Shown here in pieces: positions 61,001-64,000 of a DNA stretch of 64,000 bases. Location: assembly GCA_022829145.1 (NCBI GenBank), contig CM040741.1, forward strand, positions 47,300,180 to 47,364,179. Reading direction: 5' to 3'. The notes beneath the pieces were generated by a model that was given only the letters and a program-made list of their open reading frames with translations, had not been told where the DNA came from and searched no databases. Each line of letters begins with the position of its first letter. Positions within the stretch are counted from its first letter, which is position 1. This DNA is from Albula goreensis (lineage: Eukaryota > Chordata > Actinopteri > Albuliformes > Albulidae). The position numbers and the translations under genes are program-made.

Positions 61001-63908
61001 TGTCTTATGTAATATTACAAAACTAAACTATGGGAGGATATTCTACGCTTGCCCTCTGGAGAGGCTTTCATATCTGTGTTTTCTTTTTCTTGACTTTTGA
61101 CTTTTCTTTGACTGTATCTCGTCATACTATAAGTGCCTGCCAACAACCTTGAACATTGCCATGATGATATAATGGTTAAGACTGCAGTAAAATTTACAAC
61201 CAATTAAGATAACTAAGCAATTGTTTCAGATAAACTGATAACCTAGTCTTAGGTATACATATAAAATCCTTCCAAAATAATGTACAGAAAAATACATGCA
61301 CGAAATAAAGAAAAAACATTCACCCTCACTGTACACTAAGCTGCACTCTAAAGTCTCCAGATATACATCATGTCATTAGAATGGTATAACTGTAACAACA
61401 CAGCTATGCTCTTTTCTAGCTGTAAAACATATGTCTGCTCTACCTATACACTTGTCTGTTCTAACTGTAATACACTTGCTTTACCTGGGCTGGCAGGTCT
61501 CCACACACTCCTTGTCCTGCCTGAACAGGTGAGGTTTACAGGTGAGACAGTGTTGTCTGTGTCGCCCCATGCAGGACAGGCAGGTGAAATGACATGGCTC
61601 ACAGTGCCATCGTTCTGTATCTCTGAAGAATCCCGAGGGACAGTCGTCCAAACAGCTTCCATCTGCAGAGACACATGTAGAGCTGTGAGTATCCTGGGTA
61701 TGCAAACACAGAGGCCTGGCCCCGCCTGGCCCTGGCTGATCCAGGGTCATCTACACACTACCGTTCATCGGACCACTGTTTGAAACACAGCAGAGAGGGT
61801 CACTCACTCAGGAGGAAGTGGTTGTGGTGACAGCTGAGGCAGCTGAACTTGCCGGGTCCGGAGCAGCGGGCGCAGTGGCTGTGGCAGGGCTGGCACTTGC
61901 CCTGCTCGTCCCTGTAGGAGGGGGAGGGGCAATCTGTGACAGCGACACAGCGACCCTCAACGTCCAGCATCATCTCCTCCCTGCAACTGCTGCATGAGTT
62001 TGGGCCTGGTCCCCGGCACGTCAGGCATGACTCCTCACAATCTGAGGGAACAGGGTCACAGAGCAGTGACTCGTACAACGTCAATCAACATTGATTCATT
62101 CACAGAGAGTCAGAGAACAGTGACTCATTCAAACTGTCTCAGAGAACAGTGATACAGTCACTTACAGTCAGGGAACAGTGACTCATTCAAATTGTGTTAG
62201 AGAGCAGTGATTCATTCACATTGACTCAGAGAGTAATGGCTCATTCCCATAGAGAACAGTCTTTGTACACACCCTTGCACTCCCTGCTAAGCGAGTCATG
62301 GTAGGTGTTGCTAGGACACTCGCTCCGGCATTCTCCGCGGTACTTCATGGCACCAGGCTCAGTACACGGTCCACAGTGGCCCTGCTCCAGCCCAGAACAT
62401 GGCACACACGCCTCCTCCTCAACGTCCTGGTAAAACCCAGCTGGACAGTCCTCCACACAGACGCCCTCATGCAGGAAATAGTCCTCCTCACACTCTACAG
62501 AGAGAGAGATATGGAGCAAATGAATATGAAATGAAGAGAAAGAGGGAGAAAAACAGATGGCGGTAGGGAAGGAGCAGGAAGTTGGAAGAAGACACTACCC
62601 AGCTTCCTTAGCGGTGCTCACCTGCACAGAGGTTCTCAGCAGTGCAGTCCTGGCAGCTGGGAGGGCAGGGGTAGCACCGACCCCCCTCGAGGAAGTGTGC
62701 TGGGGGGCAGGCCTCAGCACAGCGGTGTCCATGGAGGACGAGCGGCTCCACACAGCTCAGGCAGCGCAAGGCGTTCCCCTCACATGATGCACACTCAGGG
62801 GCGCATCTCTGACACACCTGCCCAACAGGGAACCCTCTAGAAACACAAGGACAGCAGAAACAGGAGGGGTGAGACAAAAAATACAACATCTTCAAAACAG
62901 AAAGGAAGCGAAATTCACATCATTTTGTAAAATTAGTGAAATTCACACTATTTAACAAACAAATAAACAAAGGAAATGCAAGTAGCTTGTTCTGAGTCAG
63001 AACCCCACACCTTTGACACTCATGGACACACTGGCCATCCTGCAGGTACAGGTGATTCCTGTGTCCAGAGTGGCACTTGAGGCACCGGCCTTGCTCCACA
63101 CACTTGGCACACCCAGGTGGGCATGACTCACAGTGTCCATTTGTCTCACTCCCAAAGCTACCTACAGGGCACTTTGCCACACAAGTCTGCTGTGCTGTTA
63201 GAAACCTGCCTGGAGTAACAGTGACAAGAAAAAAGTGACTTGTTACACAGGGGAGTCACAGAGAGGAGTCACATAGGTGTGTCACAGAGGATAGTAACAG
63301 AAAGGGAATCAGCAAAAAGTCACAGAGTGTAATCATTTTCACACAAGCAACTTCCATTCCAGCTCCGGCATTTAAAATCTGTATTCATTGTTCATATGGT
63401 TGCAAAACCCTTATCTTGTTAATAAAAGAATGACACAAGCTCTCAACACACAGAAAAAAGGAGACTTGCCTTTTCACAAATGGACAGCACACACGCACAC
63501 GCACATGCACATGCACACATACTCACCTCTTGCACATGTGCTGCACTGGTTCCTCTCCTCCCCCCAGCAGGACTCACAGGAGGAGTGACATGATTCACAC
63601 TCACCCTCACCTGCCAGGAGATACAGAGACAAACAGCCCTGAGTCAGCTACAGCTGATCTAGAGTACAGAGATGCATGTGTTTGTGGAAGAGCGTGTGAT
63701 GGGTCACCATTGAGGAAGGTATCCCTGGGGCAGGGGTGCTGCTCTCTGACACACATTCCATCATTCAGCCGCTCCTCCTCCTGACAGGAGTCACAGTCAT
63801 CTTCATCAGGTCCGCTGCATGTCCTGCAGTCGTCATGACAATGCTCACACTCCTGACTCTCCTCATCGGCATAGTAACCATCCTCACATTGTGGAACACA
63901 CTGTCCAT
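58090..63908 (-). CDS. pcsk5: Proprotein convertase subtilisin/kexin 5, Cys-rich region, membrane segment and tail (3' part; 5' exons outside window)
   Basis: Serine endoprotease that cleaves proproteins at basic sites in the secretory pathway; only the C-terminal portion is here. Exons in transcript order: 63908-63708, 63610-63527, 63194-63011, 62836-62622, 62494-62273, 62041-61808, 61662-61485, 59873-59656, 59083-58983, 58896-58707, 58460-58090 (TAG). Phases agree (about 731 aa). Each exon carries furin-type Cys repeats of the form CxxC...C...C, for example CEHCHDDCRTCSG, CHSHCARCSGPGKFSCLSC, CHSSCRTCTG. The last exon has a hydrophobic span VVFVTTFILLLLGMGMMIYL, then basic IRRGR and an acidic tail with DEDIVYMSRDGTVYRKFRYG. 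A long Cys-rich domain with membrane anchor is the PC5B isoform type; PCSK6 lacks such an anchor. The catalytic domain is beyond the right edge. The synteny with rfk also supports pcsk5. Confidence 0.9.
59874..61484. other. pcsk5 intron with a possible DNA-transposon fragment
   Basis: No exon is visible. At about 60510-60660, AATAGGGTGTTGGGCCACCG followed by GTATTTTACCAGTATAGC resembles, from memory, the end of a small DNA transposon common in fish genomes. Its boundaries cannot be set. Confidence 0.3.
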
Positions 63909-64000
63909 CTGTAACATATAACACATCTTGTTATCTTCTCTTCCCCTCTCTCTCACAGGCACACACCCTCATACACACATACCAGCATATAAACACTCAC

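Overview
The window is nuclear DNA from a vertebrate, most likely a ray-finned (teleost) fish. It carries six intron-rich vertebrate genes at short spacing, AT-rich introns with long CA microsatellites, and fish-type small DNA transposons (hAT, Tc1/mariner and foldback elements). I worked by eye only. Exon ends were placed from protein similarity recalled from memory, GT/GC-AG consensus and agreement of reading phase, so single-base errors are possible.

Layout: (1) 277-9025, minus strand: the 5' part of an NTRK2 (TrkB)-type neurotrophin receptor, nine exons for the extracellular region; the membrane and kinase part lies beyond the left edge. (2) About 9.1-16.9 kb: intergenic DNA with a 1.6-kb foldback DNA transposon that appears to sit inside an older repeat. 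(3) About 17-32.7 kb, plus strand: hnrnpk, complete coding region (14 coding exons, 414 aa), with mir-7 in its last intron. (4) 32.7-36.4 kb: small transposons and a LINE reverse-transcriptase remnant. (5) 36524-43330, plus: a Gq-class G-alpha gene, best matched to gna14 (7 exons, 354 aa), with a 767-bp hAT-type element in intron 1. (6) 46111-50076, plus: a gene for the BCH domain of PRUNE2 only. (7) 52643-55630, plus: rfk (riboflavin kinase, 4 exons, 154 aa). (8) 58090-63908, minus: the 3' part of pcsk5, with Cys-rich furin-type repeats, a membrane segment and a cytoplasmic tail; it continues past the right edge.

The order and orientation NTRK2-HNRNPK-GNA14-PRUNE2-RFK-PCSK5 matches, from memory, human chromosome 9q21 read in reverse, with many intervening genes missing. 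The genes are not one pathway; the block is old conserved synteny. ntrk2 and hnrnpk are divergent, rfk and pcsk5 are convergent.

The most unusual signal is in hnrnpk. The 3' splice site and first codons of the exon that opens KH2 are amplified as a 36-bp tandem array just upstream of the exon. Six copies keep an AG acceptor and one open, in-frame reading, so alternative acceptor choice could add 0-5 blocks of 12 residues between KH1 and KH2. Other notable points are a GC-AG intron that hosts mir-7 and a second minisatellite, a CA repeat starting inside a prune2 5' splice site, and a prune2 locus with no room for the N-terminal PRUNE (DHH) region.
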